From an uncultured Phycisphaerales bacterium (GTDB lineage: Bacteria; Planctomycetota; Phycisphaerae; WQYP01), in the NCBI GenBank assembly GCA_903845195.1, contig CAIMWO010000034.1, forward strand, positions 1 through 64,000: a stretch of 64,000 nucleotides of DNA. The letters run 5' to 3'. Shown piece after piece: positions 28,687-36,715 of the stretch. The position numbers and the translations under genes were made by a program. The notes beneath the pieces were generated by a model, which made no database searches, was not told where the DNA came from, and saw only the letters and a program-made list of their open reading frames with translations. Positions within the stretch are counted from its first letter, which is position 1. Each line of letters begins with the position of its first letter.

Positions 28687-30387
28687 ATGGTGTTAAAAAG
28701 GTTGACGGTTTGGGGACGGATCGTGGGGGTTGAGGTGTTGGTGATGGGGATGGCGCGCGGGGTATGGGGGCTGACGCCGGAGGAGGTGGGGGTGATCTAC
28801 AACACGCGGAGCGAGGCCTCGCAGAAGATTGCGCGGCATTACCAGGAGGCGCGGAAGATTCCGGAGGAGAATCTGATTCCTCTGACCGTCGAGCCGGAGG
28901 AATCGATCGACGAGGCGACCTATCGGAAGACCGTGGTGCCGCAGATTCTGCGATCGCTGGCGGATCGGAAACTGGAGGGGTCGATCAAGTGTCTGGTGAC
29001 GACGTACGATGTGCCGCTGAAGATTGGCCCGCAGAAGCCGACCGAGGACGAGCAGAAGGAAGTGGGAGCGTACCGGAACGAGTACCGGAGTCTGGTGGCG
29101 GAATTGGAAGGGGCGGTGGGCAAGTATGATGCGATTGGCCCGCAGGGGGAGTCGCCGGCGACGAGTCTTCCGGCGAAGAAACCGGGGGAGCAACGAAAAC
29201 TAAATGACATTCTTGCGGAGGTGATTCACGCGGCGCAAGGTGCGGCCAAGCGTGTGGAGGCGATGACGGGGCCGGAGCGAGCTTTGGCCATGGGAGACCT
29301 GGTCAAGGAACAGGATGCCATCTGGGGGCTATCCGGCGTGTTGCGGACGATTCATGTGCGTGCCGATGCCGATGAATCTGACAAGGGCAGGCAGCAGCTT
29401 GAGGATTATCGCAGTGAACTGCAGGCGTTAGAGGATGAGGCCGGCAAACTTGAGGAGAAGATCGGCGAGGCTCCGGCCAGGCAGAAGCTGACGACTTTGC
29501 GGCGGAAATCGGATGGCGTGGTTGGGCAGATCCAGCAAGTGGAAATGATCATTGCGCTACTGTCGATGGAAGAATCGGACGCATGTTTTGACAGTGAGTT
29601 AATGCTGCTGGAGAACGATCAGAACTATCCGCGTGCCAAGTGGGCATATAACCCGCTGCAGGTGGAGCAGTATCCGACGATGTCGAAGGGGCATCCGCCG
29701 AAGGTGTTGATGGTCACGCGGCTGGATGGGCCGACGGTGGAGGGCGTGATCGAGATGATTGACACGACGATCAAAGTGGAGCAGAAGGGTCTGGACGGCA
29801 AAATGTACGTTGATGCGCGGGGGCTTAAGGGATCGGACGGGTATGGCATCTTCGACAGTCATCTGCGGCAGGCGGCGGAATATTTGAAGGACAATTCGAC
29901 GATGCCTGTGATTCTTGATAATCAGGAGGGGCTGCTGAAGGCAGAAGATTGTCCGGACGCTGCGCTTTATGTGGGTTGGTACGCGCTAAAGCACTATCAA
30001 GATTCCTGCCAATGGGTTCCGGGCGCGGTGGGTTATCACATCGCCAGTTACGAGATGACGACTTTGCACGGGGCGCATTTTACGGGGTGGGTGCCGGGGC
30101 TGCTGAAGCACGGGTTTTGCGGGACATTGGGGCCGGTGGCGGAGCCATACGTGAACGCATTTCCCAAGCCGAATCTGTTTTTTCCATTGCTGCTATCGGG
30201 GGAGTTCACGCAGGGGGAGGTATGGTTGGTGACGGCGCCGATGTTGAGTTGGCGTGTGGGGTATATTGGTGATCCGCTGTACAACCCGTTCAAGGTGAAG
30301 CCGCGAATAACGGTGGAGAAGTTGAAGGCTCATCCGGCGCTGCGGAACGCGTTTGTGATTTTACGTGGGGAGAAAGTGGGGGAATGA
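28687..30387 (+). CDS. TIGR03790-family secreted protein with coiled-coil insertion
   Basis: 566 aa. An N-terminal signal sequence (about 1-28, ending ARGVWG) is followed by the family blocks TPEEVGVIYNTRSEASQKIARHYQEAR, IPEENLIPL, IKCLVTTYDVPLKIG, and after an insertion VLMVTRLDGPTVEGVIEMID, GIFDSHLRQAAEYL, ALYVGWYALKHYQDS, PGAVGYHIASYEMTTLH, and HGFCGTLGPVAEPYVNAFPKP. The region at about 125-300 is Glu/Lys/Gln-rich and looks helical (EDYRSELQALEDEAGKLEEK), probably a coiled coil. The family is common in Planctomycetes and Verrucomicrobia; function unknown. 33 nt downstream of the M20 gene, possibly one operon. Confidence 0.82.
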   Translation: MVLKRLTVWGRIVGVEVLVMGMARGVWGLTPEEVGVIYNTRSEASQKIARHYQEARKIPEENLIPLTVEPEESIDEATYRKTVVPQILRSLADRKLEGSIKCLVTTYDVPLKIGPQKPTEDEQKEVGAYRNEYRSLVAELEGAVGKYDAIGPQGESPATSLPAKKPGEQRKLNDILAEVIHAAQGAAKRVEAMTGPERALAMGDLVKEQDAIWGLSGVLRTIHVRADADESDKGRQQLEDYRSELQALEDEAGKLEEKIGEAPARQKLTTLRRKSDGVVGQIQQVEMIIALLSMEESDACFDSELMLLENDQNYPRAKWAYNPLQVEQYPTMSKGHPPKVLMVTRLDGPTVEGVIEMIDTTIKVEQKGLDGKMYVDARGLKGSDGYGIFDSHLRQAAEYLKDNSTMPVILDNQEGLLKAEDCPDAALYVGWYALKHYQDSCQWVPGAVGYHIASYEMTTLHGAHFTGWVPGLLKHGFCGTLGPVAEPYVNAFPKPNLFFPLLLSGEFTQGEVWLVTAPMLSWRVGYIGDPLYNPFKVKPRITVEKLKAHPALRNAFVILRGEKVGE

Positions 30388-30674
30388 GTGAGGCGATGGC
30401 CGATGGCGACGATGTGTCGGGCCGGCATCATGTATGGATTGCCGGGAGAGGAGGGGACCGATAAGTGATTGGGGAAATGAGCATCGCGGGGCGGGGGTAT
30501 CGGGGGCAGGTCATTCTTCGGTAGTGCGTTGCAAATCGTGTTTTTCGTCTGTCCCGTTGATCGGGTGAGGTGGGGAGGGTGCCGATAATCGTGGGGATTA
30601 CGTTGATGGGCGATTAAGTAGGGTGGTGAAGCGGTCGATGAAAATTGAGAGTTTCGAATTTTTGTCGGGCTGAT

Positions 30675-32327
30675 ATGGACACGAACGAAGGCACTCCGAC
30701 AATTGAAGAGTCCGGCAATGCGCCGGAATCGACGGTGGCGAAATCGACGCCCGCGGGCCGTCCCGCGCGACGACGGGCGCGAATCACGCTGCCGGTGAAA
30801 ACGACCATCGGTCTGCTGACTTTGCTGATGGGGGCGGTGGTGCTGTGCGGTATGATCTTCCTGGGGATCACCGGGAAAATTCTCCGTGAGAATAAGCAGA
30901 TGCAGATAAGCCAGTACGCCTACGGGATCGCGGCGACGCTGGGCCACGGAGGCAATCTCCGGCCGGAGGAAATCAAGCAGCAGTTGGCGGCTCTGGAGAA
31001 GACGCCGTACCTGGATTTTGCGGTATTTACTGATTCGACGCTGAACGAGGTCGCAGGTTTTCACGGCCCCAGCGGTGCGTGGGAAGCCTACCAGCAGGAA
31101 ATGGGCCGGGGTGAGAACCGCACGGCGGGACGGACCGGGAAGGTAAGCGAGTTATTGCGGGGCGGCAAGACGAGTTTTGTCGTGAGCGTGCCGGTGTTTC
31201 AGGGAGGGACCTATGCGGAGAAAAACCATCCGAGTCTGATCGGGTACCTGCACGTGGCATTGAGCAATGAGGGGGCGGCCGCGCAGTTGCGATTCTTGCA
31301 GGGGTTTGTGCTGCTGACGTGCATGGGGGTGGTGCTGGCGGCGGTGCCGATTGCGGGGATGATTGCCCGGCACATTACGGTGCCGATCCAGCGTCTGGCG
31401 CATGGGGCCCATACGCTGGCGGAAGGGGATTTGTCGCACCGCGTGGTGATTCGTCGTTCGGACGAGCTGGGCGAGCTGGCCGAGGCGTTCAACAGCATGG
31501 CCGACACGGTCCAGAGCCAACAGGAAGACATCCGGCAGATCAACGCGGGGCTGGAACAGAAGGTACAGCAGCGCACGGCGGAATTGGAAAAAGTGAACCA
31601 GCGGCTTACGGGGGAGATCGCGGAGAAAGAAGATTTTCTACGGGCCGTGTCGCACGATCTCAATGCCCCGCTGCGGAACATCGCGGGCATGGCGAGCATG
31701 TTGATCATCAAGTATCAGGAGACCATGGAGAAAGATGCGTTGCAGCGTCTGGAGAGAATTCAGAAGAACGTGCAGGTAGAGTCGGAACTGATCAACGAGC
31801 TGCTGGAGCTTTCGCGGATCAAGACGCGTCGGGAGAAGATCGATCGTGTGGATCTGCACGAACTGGTGACCAGCGTGGCGGAGCAATTCAGCAGCGACTT
31901 TGAGACGCGGAAGATCACGTTCCGGCTGCTGAGTCATCTACCGGTGATGCAGTGCGAGCGGGCGCGGATGCGGCAGGCGTTTCAGAATCTGATCGACAAT
32001 GGCGTGAAATATATGCGCGAGGACGGCCCGCGGGAGATCACCGTCGGCTGCCGGTGGGAAAATGACGAAGTGGTCATTTCCGTGACGGACTCGGGGATGG
32101 GGATAGCGGATGAGGACAAGCCGAACCTGTTCCACGTATTCCGCCGTGCCAAGAGTGCGAGCATTATGAAGATTCCGGGCAAGGGAGTGGGCCTGGCATC
32201 GGTGAAATCGATCATCGAAAACTACCATGGACGTTTGTGGGTGGATTCCACGCAGGGCGTGGGCACAACGTTTCATTTTTCTATACCCACGACGCATTTT
32301 GAGATCTCGAAAGAGGTGGCCGCATGA
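30675..32327 (+). CDS. Membrane sensor histidine kinase
   Basis: 550 aa. Order: basic cytoplasmic N-terminus, TM1 (about 48-72, IGLLTLLMGAVVLCGMIFLG), periplasmic sensor, TM2 (about 213-237, LLTCMGVVLAAVPIAGMIA), HAMP (ARHITVPIQRLAHGAHTLAEGDLSHR), coiled coil, HisKA with His327 in AVSHDLNAPLRNIAGM, HATPase_c with NLIDNGVKYM, DSGMGIADEDK and GKGVGLASVKSII. The sensor domain is not a recognised family. The stop codon overlaps the next gene (ATGA), so the receiver protein is its likely partner. Confidence 0.92.
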   Translation: MDTNEGTPTIEESGNAPESTVAKSTPAGRPARRRARITLPVKTTIGLLTLLMGAVVLCGMIFLGITGKILRENKQMQISQYAYGIAATLGHGGNLRPEEIKQQLAALEKTPYLDFAVFTDSTLNEVAGFHGPSGAWEAYQQEMGRGENRTAGRTGKVSELLRGGKTSFVVSVPVFQGGTYAEKNHPSLIGYLHVALSNEGAAAQLRFLQGFVLLTCMGVVLAAVPIAGMIARHITVPIQRLAHGAHTLAEGDLSHRVVIRRSDELGELAEAFNSMADTVQSQQEDIRQINAGLEQKVQQRTAELEKVNQRLTGEIAEKEDFLRAVSHDLNAPLRNIAGMASMLIIKYQETMEKDALQRLERIQKNVQVESELINELLELSRIKTRREKIDRVDLHELVTSVAEQFSSDFETRKITFRLLSHLPVMQCERARMRQAFQNLIDNGVKYMREDGPREITVGCRWENDEVVISVTDSGMGIADEDKPNLFHVFRRAKSASIMKIPGKGVGLASVKSIIENYHGRLWVDSTQGVGTTFHFSIPTTHFEISKEVAA

Positions 32328-32797
32328 AGGACCTGTTTAAATTTTCGGCGCAACCCGTGACGATTCTGCTGGTGGATGACGATGAAGATTGCCGTCAACT
32401 CATCCGCGATGCGATCGAGCAGGGGAAGCTGGACAATCCGGTATACGATGTGTGTTCGGGCGAAGAGGCGCTGGCGTTTCTGCGTCGCGAGGGCAAGTAC
32501 CAGGATATGCCGCGACCGGGTTTGGTGTACATGGACATCGAGATGCCGGGGATGGGCGGTCAGGAGACGCTCAAGGCGGTTCGTGCCGATCCGCGTTTTT
32601 CGGACATCGCGGTGGTGATGATGACCGGTGTGACGGACGACGATCAGAAGCGGATGGCGATGGCCAGCGGCGCGAATTCCTATACGAACAAGCCGACGGA
32701 TGCGATGACCTTCATGCAGACGGTGGTGCAGTCGACGAATTACTGGCTGCGGATTCACCAGTTTCCATCGGCGGAAGAGGCGAGCAACGTGGCGTGA
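32324..32797 (+). CDS. Stand-alone receiver-domain response regulator
   Basis: 157 aa REC domain only (Rcp1/CheY-like). The acidic pocket is in LLVDDDEDCR, the phosphorylation site is Asp71 in VYMDIEMPGMGG, the Thr switch is in MMTGVTDDDQK, and the Lys is in YTNKPTD. No output domain follows, so it acts by protein contact or as a phosphate shuttle. Translation is coupled to the kinase by ATGA overlap. The C-terminal STNYWLRIHQFP is the Rcp1-type ending. Confidence 0.92.
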   Translation: MKDLFKFSAQPVTILLVDDDEDCRQLIRDAIEQGKLDNPVYDVCSGEEALAFLRREGKYQDMPRPGLVYMDIEMPGMGGQETLKAVRADPRFSDIAVVMMTGVTDDDQKRMAMASGANSYTNKPTDAMTFMQTVVQSTNYWLRIHQFPSAEEASNVA

Positions 32798-32875
32798 ATG
32801 TGAAATGAGGGAAGGGCGCCGGCGGCATGGCGTTGGGCGCGTGAGTTTGTTGTACGAAAGCAGGACGAGGCCGGA

Positions 32876-33904
32876 ATGAAAATCCTCGTGGTAGAAGATG
32901 ATCTGGACCAGCGCGATTTGATCCGCGAGACGCTCGAGGATCACTTTGGGCACGATACGGTGAGCTGCGCGGAGTGCGGTCACGAAGTTCTCGGGTGGGA
33001 CCTGGAGAAGTTCGACGCGATATTGACGGATTTCAACCTGCCGGACATTTCCGGCATGGATTTTCTGAAGACGGTTCTTTCGCGCTGCGATCGGCCGGTG
33101 ATTGTGGTGACCGGGGAGAACGTACGGCAGACGGCGGCGGAGGCGATCCGGGCGGGGGCGTACGATTACATTGTGAAGGCGGGCGATTACCTCTTTACGA
33201 TTCCGCTGGTGGTGCAGAAAAACATCGAGGCGTGGAAGATCAAGCAGGAAAACAAGCGTCTGCACGAACAGCAACAGCAGGCGAACCGCGAGATTTCAGT
33301 GAAGAACCAGCAGCTCAAGGATTCGCTGCAGAAGCTCGAGCAGATGGCGGCGACCGATCCGCTGACGTCGTTGTACAACCGGCGGCACTTCGGCGAAGTG
33401 TTGGAGCGCTACTTTGCGGAATCGGCGCGATACGGGCAGGACCTGGCGTGCATCATGCTGGACCTGGACGGGTACAAGAAGCTGAACGATACGCTGGGCC
33501 ACCAGTTCGGCGATAAGATTCTGCAGGCGACGGCGAAGATCATTACCTGGAACCTGCGCGTGATGGATGTGGCAGCGCGTTACGGCGGGGATGAGTTTGT
33601 GGTGTTGTTGCCGCACGCCTCGGCGGAGCTGGCCTGCAGCGTAGGAGAGCGGATTCACACGCAGTTTGTGTTCCAGATGAAATCGCTGATACCGAAGGAA
33701 TTGCATCTGACGATGTCGATGGGTGTGGCGAGCGTGCTGCACAACAAGCCGTCGAATTCCGATCAACTTGTGGCGATGGCGGATGACGCGTTGTATGAAG
33801 CCAAGCATCGGGGGAAGAACCAGACGGTGATCAGCGAGAAAGTGCGCGGCCAGGCGGTGCCGGCGGCGCCCGGGACCCCGGCGAATCCGAGCGGGCCGGG
33901 GTGA
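32876..33904 (+). CDS. Receiver-GGDEF diguanylate cyclase
   Basis: 342 aa. REC domain (about 1-120; phospho-acceptor Asp52 in LTDFNLPD, Lys in IVKAGDY), coiled-coil linker (about 125-165, rich in Gln/Lys/Glu), GGDEF domain with intact active site GGDEF at 237-241 and an inhibitory I-site RVMD at 228-231, five residues before it. It should make c-di-GMP from two GTP with product inhibition. A Pro/Ala/Gly tail ends the protein. 78 nt separate it from the receiver gene, so the three signalling genes probably form one unit. Confidence 0.94.
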   Translation: MKILVVEDDLDQRDLIRETLEDHFGHDTVSCAECGHEVLGWDLEKFDAILTDFNLPDISGMDFLKTVLSRCDRPVIVVTGENVRQTAAEAIRAGAYDYIVKAGDYLFTIPLVVQKNIEAWKIKQENKRLHEQQQQANREISVKNQQLKDSLQKLEQMAATDPLTSLYNRRHFGEVLERYFAESARYGQDLACIMLDLDGYKKLNDTLGHQFGDKILQATAKIITWNLRVMDVAARYGGDEFVVLLPHASAELACSVGERIHTQFVFQMKSLIPKELHLTMSMGVASVLHNKPSNSDQLVAMADDALYEAKHRGKNQTVISEKVRGQAVPAAPGTPANPSGPG

Positions 33905-33925
33905 GGGGAAAACGGGCAGGATGGA

Positions 33926-35023
33926 TCAGTGAATGACCGCCTGCTCAAGCTGGGATTGCGTAAGGAAGATGAATTTTCCATTGGTCTTGGCGGCCAGGTC
34001 GGCCATGACGGGGGGGTTGTCTTCGCTGGTAAGTTTGACGGCATCGATGCGTTGATTGCCATGGCGTGCGGCGAAGATGGTGGTGGCGAGATCGGCAGGC
34101 AAATCATACTTGGCGGTGATGAAGATGATCTGGTCGCCACCGACGGCGAGGGTGGCCTTCATGCAATCGACGGCATCGGATGTGCCACGGGCGGAGAGGG
34201 TTTCAAAATCATCCTTGAGTGTTTTGAGGTTGTTCTTGGAGATGAATCCGGAAGCGGGGACCTTACGGACGGTGGTGCCGGTCCAGAGGACCACCATGAT
34301 GGTCTGGTCTTGGTCGAGGGTATCGATGGCCTGATAGGCGGCGTTGCGAACGTAATCGAAGGTTTCCTGCATGGAGGAAGCGGAATCGATGCTGATGATG
34401 ATTTGTTTTCCGACCAGAGGAACGCCAAGGAAGTTGGGCCCTTTGACCGCGGCGACGGCGGCGGAATTGTCCGTGCCGGGGACGCCGGAGGCGGTGGCGG
34501 ATTTTCCATCGCCGCCATGGCGTGACTTTTCACTGCCGCCGGAAGTCATGAAGACGACGATGAGGACGACGACGATGCAGGCGATGAAGAGTCCGAGGCC
34601 GAGGGCGAGCCAGAGCAGGAGATTGTTGCGTTTTATATCCTTGGTGTGGGCAGACGCGGGGGCCGGTCCTTCGATGGGTTTGCTGCGTTGAATCTTGGTG
34701 GCGGTAGGGGCGCTGGGGCGTCCCTGGCGGAGTCCGGAACTGGAGCCGCCGAAATCGGAGACGGCGGGTCGACCGCCGCTTTGATTCCTGGGATCGAAGC
34801 CGCCGCGGGAGAGGCCGGGATCGGCGGTGGGGGAAGCGGGCCGTTTGACATCGGTGATGTTCGCCCCAGGCGCCGCAGGGCGCGCCTTGGCAGCGCCGGC
34901 GCCGGCAGCCTTGGGAACCTGAAGGAGGGAACCGCAGGTGCTGCAACGGCAGACGCCGCCGCGGAAACCCTCATCGAGTTCCAGGATGGTGTCGCAGTGA
35001 TAACATTGAACGACAACGGCCAT
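33926..35023 (-). CDS. Zinc-ribbon, membrane-anchored VWA-like protein
   Basis: 365 aa. An N-terminal Cys4 ribbon (CYHCDTILELDEGFRGGVCRC with CSTC), a long low-complexity Pro/Ala/Gly/Ser linker, one membrane helix (about 135-160, LLLWLALGLGLFIACIVVVLIVVF), then a VWA-like domain (GKQIIISIDSASSMQETFDYVRNAAYQAID). The MIDAS DxSxS reads DSASS, so the middle Ser is Ala; a Thr-bearing loop (SARGTSDAVD) remains. Metal binding is doubtful. GGAAGG lies 6 nt before the ATG. It is the last gene of the run beginning with rarA, 29 nt after the LysM gene. Confidence 0.75.
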   Translation of the reverse strand: MAVVVQCYHCDTILELDEGFRGGVCRCSTCGSLLQVPKAAGAGAAKARPAAPGANITDVKRPASPTADPGLSRGGFDPRNQSGGRPAVSDFGGSSSGLRQGRPSAPTATKIQRSKPIEGPAPASAHTKDIKRNNLLLWLALGLGLFIACIVVVLIVVFMTSGGSEKSRHGGDGKSATASGVPGTDNSAAVAAVKGPNFLGVPLVGKQIIISIDSASSMQETFDYVRNAAYQAIDTLDQDQTIMVVLWTGTTVRKVPASGFISKNNLKTLKDDFETLSARGTSDAVDCMKATLAVGGDQIIFITAKYDLPADLATTIFAARHGNQRIDAVKLTSEDNPPVMADLAAKTNGKFIFLTQSQLEQAVIH

Positions 35024-35052
35024 GTGAACCTTCCGCAAGCATCGCACATCCG

Positions 35053-36075
35053 TCAGGGTTCGATACGAACCGTGGAGTGCGACTCAACAAGAACATTGTA
35101 TAGCTGCGCGAGGTCGGCGTCAGCCAGTTTGATGCCGCGGGAGGTGTCGCCGTGGGCGGTCGAGCGTCCGCGGGGTCCGGCGCTGCCGTAGAACCAGGCC
35201 ACTTCAACGGAATCCAGATTGTCGGTGGCGCTCTCGAAGCCGATCCAAAGGCGGGTTCCGACCTGGATTTTCGCTTCTTTCTTGATGCGATAAAGCCCGC
35301 GCGGCAGGAAGTTGCCTTCCTCCATGGTGATATCGTAGCTACGAACGTACATGTCGCGGAGGTAGAGGTCGATGCGCTGGAGGCCTTTGGAGACGCGAAG
35401 ATGAAACGGGCCAGTGACGACCTTGACGCCGGTGCCCGGCTTGAGATTCGTGGGCGACAAGTTGGGATTGAGTTTTGCGATCAGGGCGGAGGGGATGAAG
35501 TACGTGTGGCCAATTTTGAGGAACGAGTCGCCGGGACGGATTTCGGCGTAGAGGGAAAGGGGATCTTCGGGGAGTATATCGGAACCGAGGAAGACGGGGA
35601 CGTTGAGGGATGCGAGTTGCCGACGGAGGGTGGCAGACTGAGAGTCCCCGGCGGTCATGCAGGCCAGGGCGTTGTTGAGTGCGGCGCGGCCTTCGACGAT
35701 GCGGCCTTCGGCGAGAAGACTGTCGGCGCGCTGCCGGAAGTCGGCAATCTGCGCGGTGCGATCGGCGGGTTCTGTGGCCGGGGTATCGAGAGTGGTGGGA
35801 GCGGGTGCGCTGGTATCGGTATCCACGGAGCGCATCAAGGCGAGTTCACGGTCGTTGGGCATGGCGGTGGGCTCTACGGGATCGATATCGACGATGGTTT
35901 CCGGAGGTGGCGTTGGGGTTTCCGACGATTGTTCCTGCAGTTTCTGCGCGTCAGCGAGGATCGTTTTGTGGAATGATGCGAGTTGCCACGCGCCCCAGGC
36001 CATCAGCGCGAGGGTGAGTGTCCACGTCAAAATCGTGCCGGTGAGAGTGGTGCGTTTCTTATCGCGTCTGGACAT
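35053..36075 (-). CDS. Membrane-anchored LysM protein with cysteine-less YkuD-like domain
   Basis: 340 aa. N-terminal membrane anchor (TLTGTILTWTLTLALMAWGAW), a Pro-rich and helical spacer, a LysM domain (AEIRPGDSFLKIGHTYFIPSALIAKLNPNL), and a C-terminal domain laid out like an L,D-transpeptidase: FHLRVSKGLQRIDLYL, SYDITMEEGNFLPRGLYRI, VAWFYGSAGPRGRS, DTSRGIKLADADLAQLYNVL, STVRI. Where active YkuD enzymes have HGT and SxGCIR, this has YGS and SRGIKL, so the catalytic Cys and His are absent. A cell-wall binding or regulatory pseudoenzyme is the likely reading. It follows fau by 22 nt. Confidence 0.75.
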   Translation of the reverse strand: MSRRDKKRTTLTGTILTWTLTLALMAWGAWQLASFHKTILADAQKLQEQSSETPTPPPETIVDIDPVEPTAMPNDRELALMRSVDTDTSAPAPTTLDTPATEPADRTAQIADFRQRADSLLAEGRIVEGRAALNNALACMTAGDSQSATLRRQLASLNVPVFLGSDILPEDPLSLYAEIRPGDSFLKIGHTYFIPSALIAKLNPNLSPTNLKPGTGVKVVTGPFHLRVSKGLQRIDLYLRDMYVRSYDITMEEGNFLPRGLYRIKKEAKIQVGTRLWIGFESATDNLDSVEVAWFYGSAGPRGRSTAHGDTSRGIKLADADLAQLYNVLVESHSTVRIEP

Positions 36076-36097
36076 GGGTGAAGCAATTCCGAAGGCC

Positions 36098-36703
36098 TCA
36101 GGATATGGGTCGACGGTTCGTGTGCGCGGCGGCACAGTGGATAACTTCGTTTTCGGTCACGATCAAATCCATAGGGACGTCGTGAGGTTCCGAGGGGATG
36201 GATTCTTTGAGTATCTGTTCATGGAAGCAGAGGCCACAGCGAATGCCTTCGAATTCCTGTTGTGCGAGGAAGCGGTCGTAGAAGCCGCGGCCGCGGCCGA
36301 CGCGGTAGCCGCGGCGGTCGAAGGCGATGCCGGGAATGACGACGATATCGATCAGGGCCAGGGGTACGACAGTGCCGCTGATCGGTTCGCGGACCATACC
36401 ACCCGGTCCGGCGGGGCGTAAGCCGACATCGAGGCTGCGAATTTCGACGGGTTCCATACGTTTGTCGTCCCAATCCACGCGGGGGACAGCGATCGATTTG
36501 CCTTCCTGCCAGGCCTTGAGAGCCAGGGCGCTGGTTTCGACTTCCGTGGGCATGGAGAGGAAGATCATCATCAGTTGAGCGAGTTTGAACTCGCGCGTGC
36601 CGACGAGGAACTGGCAGGCGCTGAGGCTGCGGGCGTGGCGTTCCTCCGGTGTGAGGCGGCCGAGAAATTCTTTCATCTGGATGCGGATTTCGTTTTTGTT
36701 CAT
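36098..36703 (-). CDS. fau: 5-formyltetrahydrofolate cyclo-ligase
   Basis: 201 aa, 5-FCL/YgfA family, which converts 5-formyl-THF to 5,10-methenyl-THF with ATP. The N-terminus MNKNEIRIQMKEFLGRLTPEERHARS and the nucleotide/folate motif VGRGRGFYDRFL are diagnostic; also MIFLSMPTEVET and LALIDIVVIPGIAFDRRGYR. It begins 12 nt after the rarA stop codon and is followed closely by the LysM gene, so the run rarA-fau-LysM-VWA may be one transcript although the functions are unrelated. Confidence 0.92.
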   Translation of the reverse strand: MNKNEIRIQMKEFLGRLTPEERHARSLSACQFLVGTREFKLAQLMMIFLSMPTEVETSALALKAWQEGKSIAVPRVDWDDKRMEPVEIRSLDVGLRPAGPGGMVREPISGTVVPLALIDIVVIPGIAFDRRGYRVGRGRGFYDRFLAQQEFEGIRCGLCFHEQILKESIPSEPHDVPMDLIVTENEVIHCAAAHTNRRPIS

Positions 36704-36715
36704 GGTGCTTCCATC

